From assembly GCA_026770585.1 (NCBI GenBank), contig MU646892.1, forward strand, positions 45,893 through 84,435: a DNA stretch of 38,543 nucleotides. The letters run 5' to 3'. Within the stretch, counting starts at the first letter, position 1, and each line of letters begins with the position of its first letter. Of this stretch, positions 9,401 to 18,299 are shown in pieces. This DNA is from Baffinella frigidus (taxonomy: Eukaryota; Cryptophyceae; Cryptomonadales; Baffinellaceae). The position numbers and the translations under genes were made by a program. The notes under the pieces were generated by a model, which saw only the letters and a list, made by a program, of their open reading frames with translations, was not told the DNA's origin and ran no database searches.

Positions 9401-11816
9401 ACTAGCCACACCCATTAATCCGATGGGCTACAGGGTTTTGTTTTTGTAGTCCCGCTCAGATGTTATTCCTCAATAAAGCAACTCTCTCAATTCATCTGAT
9501 GCCTTCGGTGGCACCACCGCAGGGAATCGGTCAAGCTCCAACAACTGCCACCCGCAAATTCAATCAAAAACAATATCTAGGTGTCGCTGTAGCTATAGGG
9601 TGGAGGAGAGGTTCTCACATCAAGAGCTCTCCAGTCCTGGGAATCCCACGTACTGCTCACCTGTTTGAGGCGGTTTGGTTAGAGGCAGTACTCATCACAT
9701 GTTCGAGAGTGCCCTACCGATGGGTGTCCCCGGGGCCGAGATGGTAAGGGATGCAGCCCGTAAACGGGAGGTCCCGAGTTCGAACCTCGAGGTGGGGAGA
9801 TCCGGGTGACGTTCTTTTTGGTCAAGCGTTAGCGCTCAGCGTTGGCGCATCCTTCTTTCATCCTTTCGAGTGAAGGATGGCGCAGTGCGGGGCAAGAGAG
9901 GATAGCACGTGCGGGTAGGAAATACGGGGCTGGAAAGGAGAGCACGCGCTGGAAGGAAGGAACGAGGCACCACCCAGATCTGCGCATCTCAGATCTTGCC
10001 ACGTCCCATGGGTTTCGGGTTTCGGGTTTCGGGTTTCGGGTTTCGTGTTTCTTGTTTCGTGTTTCGTGTTTCGTGTTTCGGGTTTTGGGTTTCGGGTTGA
10101 GTGTTGAGGGTGTAGGGCAACACCGAGATCTGGGCATCGGAGATTTTGCCGCTTTCCATCCCGAGAGGCTCCCCGAGCCGCGCCAGCGCTGTTGATCCTG
10201 CCATAATCACACCTTTGATTACCACGTTCCCAGACCCTGCCAGCACACCACGTTTCCACTTTGCAGCCACCAGGCGCTGCACCGGATACACTCCATTTCA
10301 TCGAATTGTACTAGAACGTTATCCATTGCCCTGGAATCTAAGCCACGTTGAATGCAAGGTGAAAAGGTCTTGGGTGGGTGCTAAGTGGTTGATGACCATT
10401 GGTCTCCCGAGGCACGCGAGCCCTGCTGTCCCAGCCAGCACCACACGACTGCTGTCCCAGCCAGCACCACACGTTGCATCATCGCATCACACACCCAACA
10501 CCGTTGTTAACTCACCGCGCTGCACTCCCTGCCAGAGTCCCACGTTGAATAACCTGATATATCACCGCGTTGATTCATCACGTGGCACGACCGCAGGGAG
10601 ACCAGAGTTACTACGCTAGACCTGAGGGGATGAAACCGCAAAAGTCAACTCACCATCACTCTCGAGTCAACTTTCGGCAGAATCCCCCCATTGGGGGGGG
10701 TTCTGCCCTTACGTCAACTTTTGATTGACCACCATCACGTCTAAAGTGGTAATGGTAATGGCACGTGCTCCCGGGGGGGGGGGCCTCGCTGATCTGCCCT
10801 GGCCAGGATCCAAGGGAACCGTGCGCGTGCGACTCAGCCTCTAGAGAGCCCCCAAACCCCAAACCCTGACCCTACACCCTAACCTCCAACCCATAAAGAG
10901 GGAGAGGTTTCTCCCCCTCGACCAAGACGCGATCTGGGCGGTCTGTGTGCCACAGCGCCTGCCGTGCTTCTCCTGAACCCTGAACCCTGAGCGAGCGCAC
11001 CTTCTCCTGAACCATTAACACTGAGCGGTCGTGCGACCGGACAATCGCGTTATCAGACAACAATCTAATTTCGGAAAAAGACATAATCTACCCCGCTATC
11101 TTAGGCTCCCCACGCGGAAGGTAGGGGTGTATATGCTAATTTGGGCATCAAATGATGCTATCTTGCGGCTTTGTATCAGGACATATTGTGGTATGTTCCG
11201 AGATAAAATGGATGAAGCGGCAAGGGCTCTGAGACCTGCGACGACGCGGCCGGGGCGACCTGTGTGCCACAGCCCCATGTTGCCTCCTGCCGTCCCACCA
11301 CCAGGGAGCGCCCTCAGTCATCAATGTGTGCCCCTTCTGTACCCCTCACTCTCTCTCGCTCGTTCTCCCGCGCGCTCTCTCTCTCCCTCCCTGTCTCTAT
11401 CTGCCTTTCTCTCTCCCCCCCTTTCTCTCTCGTTCTCTCTCTCTTCTCGAAGAACCCCCTCCCCCCCCTTTCTCACCCACAGGAGGGCGCGCCCCAGATC
11501 CTGGGAAATGCAAAGCATCCACCCTCCCGCAAGCCACATTCGGCAAGCTCTTGTTCTCTAACGAGAGGCCTGCCGCACCTTAACCCTTGACCCTACACCC
11601 TAAACCCTAAACCATAAAGCACGTAAGCCAGTCGGTCTGCTACCATCACCACCCACCTCCAAATCCGAGAAACGCACGCCGCATGCGAGAGATTGCCATG
11701 CCATGTCATGCCATGTCAGGAAGGCAATGGAATGGGAGGGGGGATTCTGCACACACCTTCGACTTCTTCCTGAAAGACGTTGAAATCTGTGAGTGCCGTG
11801 TACCACGCTGGCGACC
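6474..11816 (-). CDS. F5/8 type C (discoidin) domain protein, C-terminal eight exons
   Basis: The C-terminus is a complete F5/8 type C domain, a beta-sandwich fold that binds carbohydrate or lipid head groups. Exons: 11816-11757, 11286-11260 (27 bases), 10197-10124, 9128-9051, 8374-8309, 7676-7623, 7080-7000 and 6638-6474 (stop at 6474-6476). All junctions agree in phase, 201 codons in total. Family hallmarks appear in order: GEPLGMESGKISDAQIS and ASAQ at the domain start, NFARLNRKQG, DWVQVDLGEVCLVSGVATQ, FDQFVTAYQ, WRRQGTLLGGNTDLQTP, and RFVRIYPVAWHKHISLR near the end. The family's usual length is about 150 residues, and here it is about 146. Several splice sites are weak (ACAAG acceptors, GTTGGC and GTGCCC donors), but domain continuity supports them. 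The two most upstream exons are less certain. Ligand and cell location are not predictable. The gene continues upstream and may join the 13111-18256 exons. Confidence 0.85.
6672..6779. mobile_element. MITE-like fold-back element, family 1, copy 1
   Basis: About 108 bases with imperfect terminal inverted repeats (TTTAGCCCTCAAGTG against TTTATCCCTCACGTG) and an internal CCCTACCGTAGGG palindrome. It matches 31089-31197 along its length. It lies in the last intron of the discoidin-domain gene. Confidence 0.65.
7086..7619. repeat. 7-bp repeat array (TTTGGGG, TGTAGGG, TTTAGGG) filling a discoidin intron
   Basis: The array occupies essentially the whole intron between exons 7676-7623 and 7080-7000. 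In gene sense the donor runs straight into repeat: CAG|GTGCCCTACACCCTACA. TGTAGGG dominates near the donor, TTTGGGG near the acceptor. Confidence 0.9.
7950..8280. repeat. Short irregular repeats in a discoidin intron
   Basis: Units with GTAGGGTTCGA, GGTTCGAACATCG and GCGCAAGGGTAAGG recur two or three times. One, near 8240-8262, resembles a pol III B box (GGTTCGAA), but no full tRNA fold is present. A CCCAGGTACCCC near 8158-8171 echoes the donor region of the exon ending at 8309. Confidence 0.4.
8720..9050. other. Intron with CAC-rich and GGT-rich low-complexity DNA
   Basis: CACCACGTCAC-type units lie on the left and a GTGGGGG-rich stretch on the right. In gene sense the right part is a C-rich tract starting at the donor of exon 9128-9051. 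No exon was found. Confidence 0.45.
9129..9525. repeat. Array of acceptor-region echoes (GGTGGCACCACC units)
   Basis: At least five units combine a palindromic GGTGG..CCACC with GATGCCTT or GATGTCTT. Read on the minus strand they are GGTGGTGCCACCGAAGGCATC, the same arrangement as the acceptor of exon 9128-9051 (CCACGAACAAG|GCATC). A 42-base piece at 9190-9232 also recurs at 9386-9428. These look like repeated copies of one exon's 5' junction. Confidence 0.6.
9724..9818 (+). ncRNA. tRNA-like sequence with pol III promoter boxes (SINE-like)
   Basis: GGCCGAGATGGTAAGG resembles a pol III A box, and GAGTTCGAACCTC at about 9775-9787 a B box at normal tRNA spacing. A T5 run at 9814-9818 could terminate pol III. 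The acceptor and D stems do not pair properly, and the anticodon region folds as CCCG-TAAA-CGGG with a four-base loop, so this is not a normal tRNA. A tRNA-derived SINE head or decayed tRNA fits better. Confidence 0.4.
9977..10158. repeat. Exon 3' edge and its echo around a TTTCGGG array
   Basis: 10121-10158 is the end of the exon encoding GKISDAQIS with its GTGTTG donor. About 145 bases downstream in gene sense, 9977-10008 repeats it (an interrupted GKI.DAQI reading with a GTGGTG donor-like site). Between them lies TTTCGGG/TTTCGTG repeat. Confidence 0.7.
10009..10118. repeat. TTTCGGG / TTTCGTG 7-bp array
   Basis: About fifteen heptamers, mostly TTTCGGG with a block of TTTCGTG, on the intron side of the donor of exon 10197-10124. 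Confidence 0.9.
10198..11259. other. Intron with small repeats and hairpins
   Basis: It contains a tandem CTGTCCCAGCCAGCACCACA pair (10428-10478), a strong hairpin at 10676-10707 (GGCAGAA, C run, G run, TTCTGCC) and an echo of the 27-base exon near 10935-10965 (TGTGTGCCACAGC on the plus strand). No further exon was recognised. Confidence 0.4.
11340..11470. repeat. TC-rich microsatellite
   Basis: CTCT and TTCT units. On the minus strand this is GA-rich. Open frames here are low-complexity artefacts. Confidence 0.75.
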
Positions 11817-11843
11817 CTGCATCATCGTCATCATCATCAGCAG

Positions 11844-11876
<33 letters not shown>

Positions 11877-11985
11877 GGCCAAGAGTGTTGACACGGCGGT
11901 ATTGGTAGGCCTGAGCAGAGAGCACCAGCGCGAGGAACTCTGTGAGCGCGGTGTACCCAGCTGGCGACCCTGCATCATGCATCAT
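11764..11985 (-). repeat. Duplicated exon start with ATC/GAT triplet tract
   Basis: In gene sense a CAG acceptor followed by GGTCGCCAGC occurs at 11974 and again at 11816. The copies read SPAGYTALTEFLALVLSAQ and SPAWYTALTDFNVFQEEVE. A (GAT)n tract (11825-11876), which would encode poly-Asp, lies between them and keeps one frame open, so the two could also form one continuous exon. The downstream copy joins the next exon in phase. Confidence 0.6.
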
Positions 11986-12104
11986 CGTCATCATCAACAT
12001 CCATTGTCGTGATATGCCTTGAGCAGACAAGAGCGTTAACACGCCAGAATTCGTTGAGCTTGACAGAATGCACGAGAACGAGAGGTGGCGAGGTTGTCGC
12101 GTCT

Positions 12105-12260
12105 GTTGGCCACAGAAACGAATGAAACACAACCGAACGTTGACGATGCTGGTTGACGATCCCATCAAATTGGTTGATTGGCATTCTGGGGGCCCTCTGG
12201 CGGATTCGCTTGGAGGCATCATGCATGATTGGCAGAAACGAATGAAACACAACCAAATGT
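12105..12260. repeat. Direct repeat CAGAAACGAATGAAACACAA
   Basis: A near-identical segment of about 35 bases starts at 12112 and 12233. The DNA between it reads on the minus strand as RQRAPRMPINQFDGIVNQHR, a possible exon bounded by the repeats. I could not connect its phase. Confidence 0.5.
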
Positions 12261-12389
12261 CGACGATGGGCTCTGAGGCTCTGAGGAGGACGCACCTTCG
12301 ACAGCCCCCCCCCGTGCCAGCGCTGCTCGCTCCCCCGCCCAGTACGCCGACACCTTCGAGAGAGTGCAGAGGGATAACGCTTTCAGAAA

Positions 12390-12500
12390 CGAGTGAGAGC
12401 GAGCGAGAGAGAGCGCGCGAGAGCGAGAGCGAGAGAGACAGAAAGAGAGAGAGAGAGAGACAGAAACAGAGAGAGAGAGAGAGAAAGAGCGCGCGCGCGC
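12390..12500. repeat. GA microsatellite ending in a CG tract
   Basis: GAGA-type tract followed by (GC)8 or so near 12488-12508. Confidence 0.8.
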
Positions 12501-12693
12501 GCGCGCGCTGCGTAAACCGACATCTGCTCGATCGTGCAGAGGGGTTAGGGTGTAGGGTTACAGTTTCAGAAACGAGGGGTGGGCGAACGGGGAGTCCTGC
12601 TGCACGTGAGCAGGTCCCTGCACGTCCTGCCCCGATCCACTCGATTCACGCTTCAGATTATACGTTACGCATCGGGCAGGGCCCTGCTGATGT

Positions 12694-12752
12694 CGGTCCT
12701 TGCGTCCGGAGAGAGCGAACAACAACGCTCGCTCTCTCTCTCCTGACGCAAG
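12694..12752. other. Inverted repeat CCTTGCGTC / GACGCAAGG
   Basis: CCTTGCGTCCGGAGAGAGCGA is mirrored by TCGCTCTCTCTCTCCTGACGCAAGG, giving a stem of about 20 bp with a short loop, next to GA/TC tracts. Confidence 0.5.
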
Positions 12753-12809
12753 GAACAGAGCGTTGTAACGCTCTCATTGTTGACAACACCATATCAGATC
12801 CGGACTGCA

Positions 12810-13015
12810 TCATGCCTTGGGTCCTTGCAGGCAGGCAGGCAGGCAGGCAGGCGTGGGGTGCGGAACGGCACCCCCCAGACACGAGAGAGAGTCACCACAT
12901 CATGATTTGGGTCTAGGCAGAAAGGTAGGCAGGCAGTCAGGCAGGCAGGCGTGGAGTTTAGAGTGCGGAACGGGAAGCGTGAGAGAGGGGGCGGAATGGC
13001 ACCCCACAGGCGAGA
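12810..13015. repeat. Duplicated segment with GCAG/GCAGGCAGG tetranucleotides
   Basis: Two copies of a unit (ATCATG..TTGGGTC, a GGCA tetranucleotide tract, then GTGCGGAACG and ACCCC) start at about 12810 and 12899. In minus sense each carries an AG followed by ACCCAA, so they may be an exon start (near 12829) and its upstream echo. Confidence 0.5.
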
Positions 13016-13102
13016 GAGAGAGAGAGTGGGAGAGAGAGAGAAAGAGAGAGAGAGAGACAGAGAGAGAGACAGAGAGAGACAGAGACAGAGAGAGAGGGGG
13101 GA
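13010..13102. repeat. GA microsatellite beside a donor
   Basis: GAGAGA/GACAGA tract. In gene sense it is a TC-rich intron beginning just after the donor of exon 13155-13111. Confidence 0.8.
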
Positions 13103-13110
13103 GTTGGAAC

Positions 13111-16100
13111 CTCAGCGTTGCACTCCCAGGCGCGGCGGTACTCCGGTTTCGGGCCCTGCCAACATGCAACCATTCACGTCACCACCACACACGCCAACAG
13201 TCACCGTCAACACGCGCCGATCCACGTCAGCACGGTCCTGCCAACACACACGCGTCAGCACCCCAATCGGCAACACGCGTGTAAGAGAGAGAGAGAGAGC
13301 GCGCGCGAGCGAGATAGGGAGAGAGAGAGAGAGCGCGCGAGCGAGGGATAGCGTGAGCGAGCGCGAGAGCGCGCGCGAGAGAGAGAGCGAGAGAAAGAGA
13401 GAGAGAGAGAGAGAGAGCGAAAGATAGCGAGAACGAGCGCGAGAGAGAGAGCGAAAGAGAGCGCGCACCGGCCCTACGAAGTCAATTACCTCGAGACAAG
13501 TTGACTTTTGATGAAAGGTTTGAAGTCCACCGTGTGGATGGGCAGGGTGGCGCACCGGGCCGACGAAGGAGTGCTGCATCAAGCCGACACCGGCACACCA
13601 CGCCGTGTGTCTGTGTGTGTGTGAGAGAGAGAGAGGGAGGGAGGGAGAGAGAGTGGGAAGGAGTGCGAAAGAGAGAGAGGGAGTGAGTGCGAAAAAGAGA
13701 GAGGGAGAGAGGGAGGGAGAGAGGGAGGGAGGGAGAGAGAGAGAGGGGGAGAGGGAGAGAGAGAGAGGGCGCACCGGGCCGACGAAGGAGTGGTGCATGA
13801 AGCCGACAGCGGCACACCACGCGGTGTGGTAGTGGGTGAAGAACGTGTGGTGCGACCGCGTCAACCTGCCACGGTGTGAAACCTCTAATTCAGCAGAGAC
13901 GTCAAGCACTGACAAAGATGGACGCCGCTGCAGTGCGCGTGCGAGCGCGTCAACCTGCCACGTGCCCATCCCGTTACAGACCCCCAGGTGCGGACCTTTC
14001 TGAATCACCACGGCTCAGAGCAACGGCGCTCAACACTCACCATTTGGCACTCAGCACTCAGCACTCAACCACCGTTCCTCACTCCAAAGTCACCGATCCA
14101 GCATCATGCCTTCTCAGGTCCGGGATCATGCCTTTTGACTTGCCGATCCGGCATCGTGCCTTCTCACATCACTGCTAGCCAAGATGTTTTGTCATTTGGC
14201 TGATCCTCGGCAGTAATTTGCCAGGGAGGGTGCTCCCAGAGCACCCACTTGACTTCAGGCTCTGGCTCTGAGGGTCAGTTGGCTTCATTGAAATGTTCTG
14301 GTTGGAAGTGCATTTAACATTTGCCGGCTGTCAGATGGCATGCCAACTGAGTACGCAGGTGTCACTTGCTTTACACTTGCACTTACATAAACCCTGCACC
14401 CTGAACCCTGAACCCTGAACCCTGAACCCTGAACCCTGAACCCCAAATAAACCACACACACGGAACCCTGACCCCCAAACGCAGAAGATACCGGCCGGAG
14501 CAATCAGGGTCGCAATTCAGCAGGCATCCCTTTACCAGTAGGCGCAGACTCCCTACCGTAGGGCCCTAGGACCTGCCTAGGATCTCTTGGGGATCAATTT
14601 TGCCCCCCTCGCCACTGAACGTATAACCTCCCGCGGAACACGCACACGTCAGCCATTTGTTTAACCACTTGGGTTTGTACTAGTACCGCTATCGAGCGAA
14701 CTCGTCACATATAAGACAGCCATGTCCAGAATCTGGACATGGCTTCCAGGTAACAGGACTTTCAACGATGAAAGGTGTTGCATGTTCGCTCGGCAGCGGA
14801 TCCTTGAGGTGGACGCCTGACAGAATATAATCTAGTGTGGTCCGGGACTGGACCGGGCAGTGCAATGAGCGATCGAGGAGGTACGCTCTTCCGCGGAGCA
14901 CGCAGGCATGGCTTTGAACGCTGCGTAGTTAGTGGGTTGATCACTTCCCACTAGGATGCGGACACTGCAGAAAAGAAAAGAAAAAGAAGAAGGAGAAGAA
15001 GAAGACGAAGAAGGAGAAGGAAAAGAAGAGAAAAGAAGAAGAAGAAGAAGAAGAAGAAGAAGAAGANNNNNNNNNNNNNNNNNNNNNNNNNNNNNNNNNN
15101 NNNNNNNNNNNNNNNNNNNNNNNNNNNNNNNNNNNNNNNNNNNNNNNNNNNNNNNNNNNNNNNNNNNNNNNNNNNNNNNNNNNNNNNNNNNNNNNNNNNN
15201 NNNNNNNNNNNNNNNNNNNNNNNNNNNNNNNNNNNNNNNNNNNNNNNNNNNNNNNNNNNNNNNNNNNNNNNNNNNNNNNNNNNNNNNNNNNNNNNNNNNN
15301 NNNACCGGTGAGAGTGGGATCGAGGGGGTGGCGGAGTAGGTAGGTGCGATCGAGAAGGTACGCTCTTCCTTGGAGGACGCTACGGATAATCATGCCAGGC
15401 TGGGGTCCAGGGAACGGATCACGGCACGTACGATCATGGTGCGTAGTTGGAAGGTCACTTTCTACTATGCTGCGGGTTCTGAAGAAAAGAGAAGAAGGAC
15501 GGACCGGCCAGTGAGATTGGGATCGAGAGGGTGGCGGAGGAGGTAGGCGCGATCAAAAAGGTACGCTCTTCCGCGGAGCACGCATTTTACAGTGACTTCA
15601 CTCAAGATGTACGGTCGGTCGAGTCCGACCGTACATCTTGAGTGACTCAAGATGTACAGCCCCTGGGGGACGGACCGGCCGGTGAGATTGGGATCGAGAG
15701 GGTGGCGGAAGAGGTAGACGATCGAGGAGGTACGCTCTCTCGCGGAACACGTCGTCTTGCGTCGCGTGACAGGCCGGGGTCTAGGGAACGGATCAATTTC
15801 ACAATTGGCAAATGTCGACGGTTCTGGTACGAAAGTATCAACTTTTACCATTGTTGCATTATTTGATTTTTCTACGAGCACGGACCGGCCGGTGAGAATG
15901 GAGTCGTTGGGGTGTCGGCAGAGGCTGGCGCGATCGAGGAGGTAGGCTCTTCCGCGGAGCACGCACACGTCGTCTTGCGTCGCCCCTAGGATCACCAGGC
16001 AGTCCACAAACTCCCCCACCACCTAGTTGAGGGATTTGTAGTTTAGGGTTTGGGGTTTAGGGTTTGGGATGTGTGGTTTATGTCGGGGTGAACGCCGAGG

Positions 16101-18256
16101 ATCACCAGACAGTCCACAAACTCCCGCACAACCTGCGCGCGCGCCGCCCCACGCCACGAAGACCACCACGCTAGCTACGATCGATAGGGTGCGTCAACGG
16201 GAGGTCGCTCGCCCCCCGCGTGCCTAGGACCACCAGAATCTCCGTACACAAACTGCCCAACCACCTGTGGTAGCGGCTGGGGTTTCGGGTTCCGGGTTTC
16301 GGGTTTCGGGTTTCGGGTTTCGGGTGTGGGGTTTGGGGTTTGGGGTTAGCGCACGCCGCCCCTCAGGACGCACACGTCGTTGGGTTGAACGCCTAGGATC
16401 ACTAGGCCGTCCACAAAAACAACCACCACCTGTGTGTGGGTTTGGTAAGGGGTTTAAGGTTTACCGGTTTTCGGGTTTGGAGGTTTTCGAGTTTCAGTTT
16501 GAAAGCCTGGGATCACGAATCACAAGAGACTTCACAAACTCCCCCACTACCGGTGTTAGGGTTTAGGGTTTAGGGTTTAGGGTTCAGGGAAATTTCGGGT
16601 TTCGGGGTCAACTCCTGTGTGCGAGACATCCTACAGACTTCCCCATCACGTGCGCGCGCCGCGCTGGGTGGGTCAGAGGTCTTAGGGTTTGGGAGGTACA
16701 GACCTCGGGGTGCCCCCACCCACCCTTCCACTGGATCATTCCCGGGAAGAGGGACGAAAGAGGTCATGCGCACCCTACACTTTATGTACCAATGGCGATA
16801 GATAAGGATGTTCGAAACGTCTCGAGGGCGATGGACGGGAGGTGGGGCGAAGAAGGGACGAGCGGGCTGAGACGAGCATGCCGCCCTCGCCCTGAGCCAT
16901 GCCCTCCCCAAACCCTAGACCCTAAACCAGAGGTGCAGACCTCGGGGTGTCCCTCCCCACTACGCGATCATTCCCAGGATTTCCCACAACCCTGAACCCG
17001 AAACCCGAAACCCTGAATCCCACATCCTAAACCTCTAAACCCGAACCCAGAGGTGCAAGGTAGTCTGAGGGTCCACCCCCCCCCCCTTCGAGGCAATGAT
17101 TTCCGGCAGTTGCGCGCGCACGAAGCACCATAGGGACACACCGTTGTTCATACTCCGGTGACATCCCAACCCATTCACGGTGGCCCAACCGCCGAAAATC
17201 AAACGAGGGGGGGGTCCACCTCGGGGTGGCCCTCCCCCCCTTTCCACTCGATCATGCCAGGGAGTTCGGCGCGCATGAATTTCCACTCTGCCAGGAAATG
17301 GTCCCGCTGCAGCTGTTGCCTGTCAAGCGTGAGGGGGTTTGGTCAGGGGGTTGCCACCAGCGCTGGCCACCCTTGTTCCGGGCGGCAGCACACAAACAAT
17401 GCATCTGCCGCGCCCGGAGGCCAACACATCTACCAAATAGTCAACGGAAATCCCGGCTGGAGTCTTTCTATTATTTGTGATTCGTTGGTGCAAGCACGTG
17501 AAATGGAGGGGTGGGGCGACATACGTTCCGTACTGGGAGAGCGCGTAGATGAGATGCGTCACCATGTAGCACTGCCAGATGCAAAGTAACGCGGCGTTAA
17601 TCATGGTATCCAAGAGGAGATGGGGCGTCAATCCTGACGCATGGTGTCTGCCCGTCACGTTCCGGAGATCTTTTGGCGCGAAACACCAAAACAGCGCTCG
17701 TCTCTGGCACCTTGCTCGCACGTTGCAATCACGCACCATGCATGCACGGCGAACGCGATGTGAGGTGGACATTCTAGCTGTTTGGTACTGGCGGTTGTTT
17801 ATTTGGCGGATGCGGAGGAGGAGAAGGAGAGGAGGAGGAAGAGGAGGAGGAAGAGGAGGAGGAAGAGGGCGGGCAGAGACCTGATCGACGAAGATGGAGT
17901 CTCCGATCTTGTCCCGCGGAAGGTACGGGTAGATCTGGCCATCGCGGCACGCGTTACTCTCCTGCCGGCACGCGAGCAGGAGAGCAGGGCGGGCGCAGGC
18001 AGGAGGCAAGGCGATGGCGCGGCAGCGAGAGAGCGAGAGGAGAGAGCGCGAGAGCGCGAGAGAGGTAGATGCAGAGAGAGAGGGGAAGAGAGCGAGAGAG
18101 AGAGGGATCGACCTCGGGCCAGATGGCCAGCATATCAGTCAACTTCACGCCATTCACCCCCCCGAGGGTGATATCGAGAGCTTCGAGAAGAAAGGTCCAG
18201 ACAAGGGCGTCGGTGATGTCCGCGTAGGACGGGAGGTCGCGCCGCACCCACCCGCA
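13111..18256 (-). CDS. Unrecognised multi-exon protein, eight phase-matched exons
   Basis: I do not recognise the family. Exons: 18256-18113, 17961-17881, 17777-17711, 17633-17525, 17319-17220, 16022-15886, 13865-13775 and 13155-13111. Every junction agrees in phase, 258 codons in total. Segments include YADITDALVWTFLLEALDIT, DGQIYPYLPRDKIGDSIFVD, HIAFAVHAWCVIATCEQG, INAALLCIWQCYMVTHLIY (possibly membrane-embedded or a buried helix), FMRAELPGMIEWKGG, EFVDCLVILGATQDDVCVL and FTHYHTAWCAAVGFMHHSF. Donors include a strong GTATGT. An ATG at 18262, just upstream of a plausible CAG acceptor, could be the start, but an internal exon is likelier. The join across the N gap (15886 to 13865) rests on phase alone and exons may be missing there. 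The gene probably connects to the discoidin exons at 6474-11816 and perhaps to 19661-24023. Confidence 0.6.
13283..13470. repeat. GA / GC microsatellite
   Basis: GAGA with GCGC blocks; in gene sense a TC-rich tract in the intron between exons 13865-13775 and 13155-13111. Confidence 0.85.
13455..13608 (-). repeat. Two 3'-edge echoes of exon 13865-13775
   Basis: 13549-13608 repeats the last 58 bases of the exon and its GTGCGCC donor with few changes (reading HTAWCAGVGLMQHSFVGP). A shorter third copy at 13455-13480 keeps FVGP and the donor. Both lie downstream of the true donor in gene sense, separated from it by TC-rich tracts. Confidence 0.8.
13620..13768. repeat. GA-rich microsatellite
   Basis: GAGAGG/GAGGGA units between the true donor of exon 13865-13775 and its first echo. 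Confidence 0.85.
14080..14165. repeat. Triplicated CCGATCC.GCATCATGCC unit
   Basis: Three tandem units of about 28 bases with GATCCGGCATCGTGCCTTCTC-like sequence, preceded by CAGCACT heptamers near 14050-14070. Confidence 0.6.
14391..14470. repeat. CCCTGAA 7-bp array
   Basis: About seven pure CCCTGAA units then degenerate ones. In intronic DNA of the minus-strand gene. Confidence 0.9.
14525..14605. mobile_element. Partial copy of MITE-like family 1
   Basis: CAGTAGGCGCAGACTCCCTA, CCGTAGGGCCCTAGGACCTG and CCTAGG match the centres of 6672-6779 and 31089-31197. The outer arms are not clear. Confidence 0.5.
14970..15066. repeat. GAA/AAG trinucleotide tract at gap edge
   Basis: AAGAAG-rich sequence becoming pure (GAA)n immediately before the N run; the tract probably caused the assembly gap. 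Confidence 0.85.
15067..15303. other. Assembly gap (237 N)
   Basis: Unknown sequence. It lies in a presumed intron of the minus-strand gene and truncates an exon-edge echo. Confidence 1.
15601..15642. other. Perfect palindrome, 18-bp stem
   Basis: CTCAAGATGTACGGTCGG, six-base loop, then CCGACCGTACATCTTGAG. A further CTCAAGATGTAC follows at 15646. In a presumed intron between two exon echoes. Confidence 0.75.
16023..16590 (-). repeat. Four 5'-edge echoes of exon 16022-15886 with 7-bp repeats
   Basis: Copies of the exon start with an AG acceptor lie at about 16082-16134, 16211-16267, 16349-16433 and 16504-16551, all upstream of the real exon in gene sense. Readings include VVREFVDCLVILG, VVVFVDGLVILG and VVGEFVKSLVI. 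TTTAGGG, TTTGGGG and TTTCGGG heptamers separate them. Confidence 0.8.
16690..17135 (-). repeat. Three 3'-edge echoes of exon 17319-17220
   Basis: Copies at about 17071-17130, 16932-16985 and 16695-16750 repeat the end of the exon (FVRAQLPEIIASKGG; a copy with stops; PGMIQWKGGWGHPE), the last two with a GAG|GTCTG donor-like site. CCCTAAA/CCCGAAA-type heptamers lie between them. Confidence 0.75.
17810..17875. repeat. GGA trinucleotide tract
   Basis: GAGGAG/GGAAGA units; in gene sense a CCT-rich polypyrimidine tract in the 103-base intron between exons 17961-17881 and 17777-17711. Confidence 0.8.
18025..18108. repeat. GA-rich microsatellite
   Basis: GAGAGC/GAGAGA units; in gene sense a TC-rich intron between exons 18256-18113 and 17961-17881. 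Confidence 0.8.
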
Positions 18257-18299
18257 CTGCATGCATTACAGTCTATGCTTCAGGGTGTAGGCTTCAAGA

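Larger units (their letters stand above)
14830..15760 (-). repeat. Four 3'-edge echoes of exon 16022-15886
   Basis: Copies at about 15669-15758, 15499-15581, 15303-15378 and 14857-14906 repeat the end of the exon (readings such as VLRGRAYLLDRAYLLRHPLD), and the first two keep the CCG|GTCC donor. Sequence between copies includes GAAGAAAAG tracts. The third is cut by the assembly gap and the fourth keeps only the inner part. Confidence 0.75.

Noticed and set aside
9724-9800. Functional tRNA gene
   Set aside because: Acceptor and D stems do not pair and there is no 7-base anticodon loop, so it is listed only as tRNA-like.
13112-14011. A 299-residue protein spanning the TC tracts
   Set aside because: Only 13865-13775 and 13155-13111 look like exons; the rest is TC microsatellite and exon-edge echoes.
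14941-15393. Open frames crossing the N run
   Set aside because: They depend on unknown bases and a GAA tract and carry no information.
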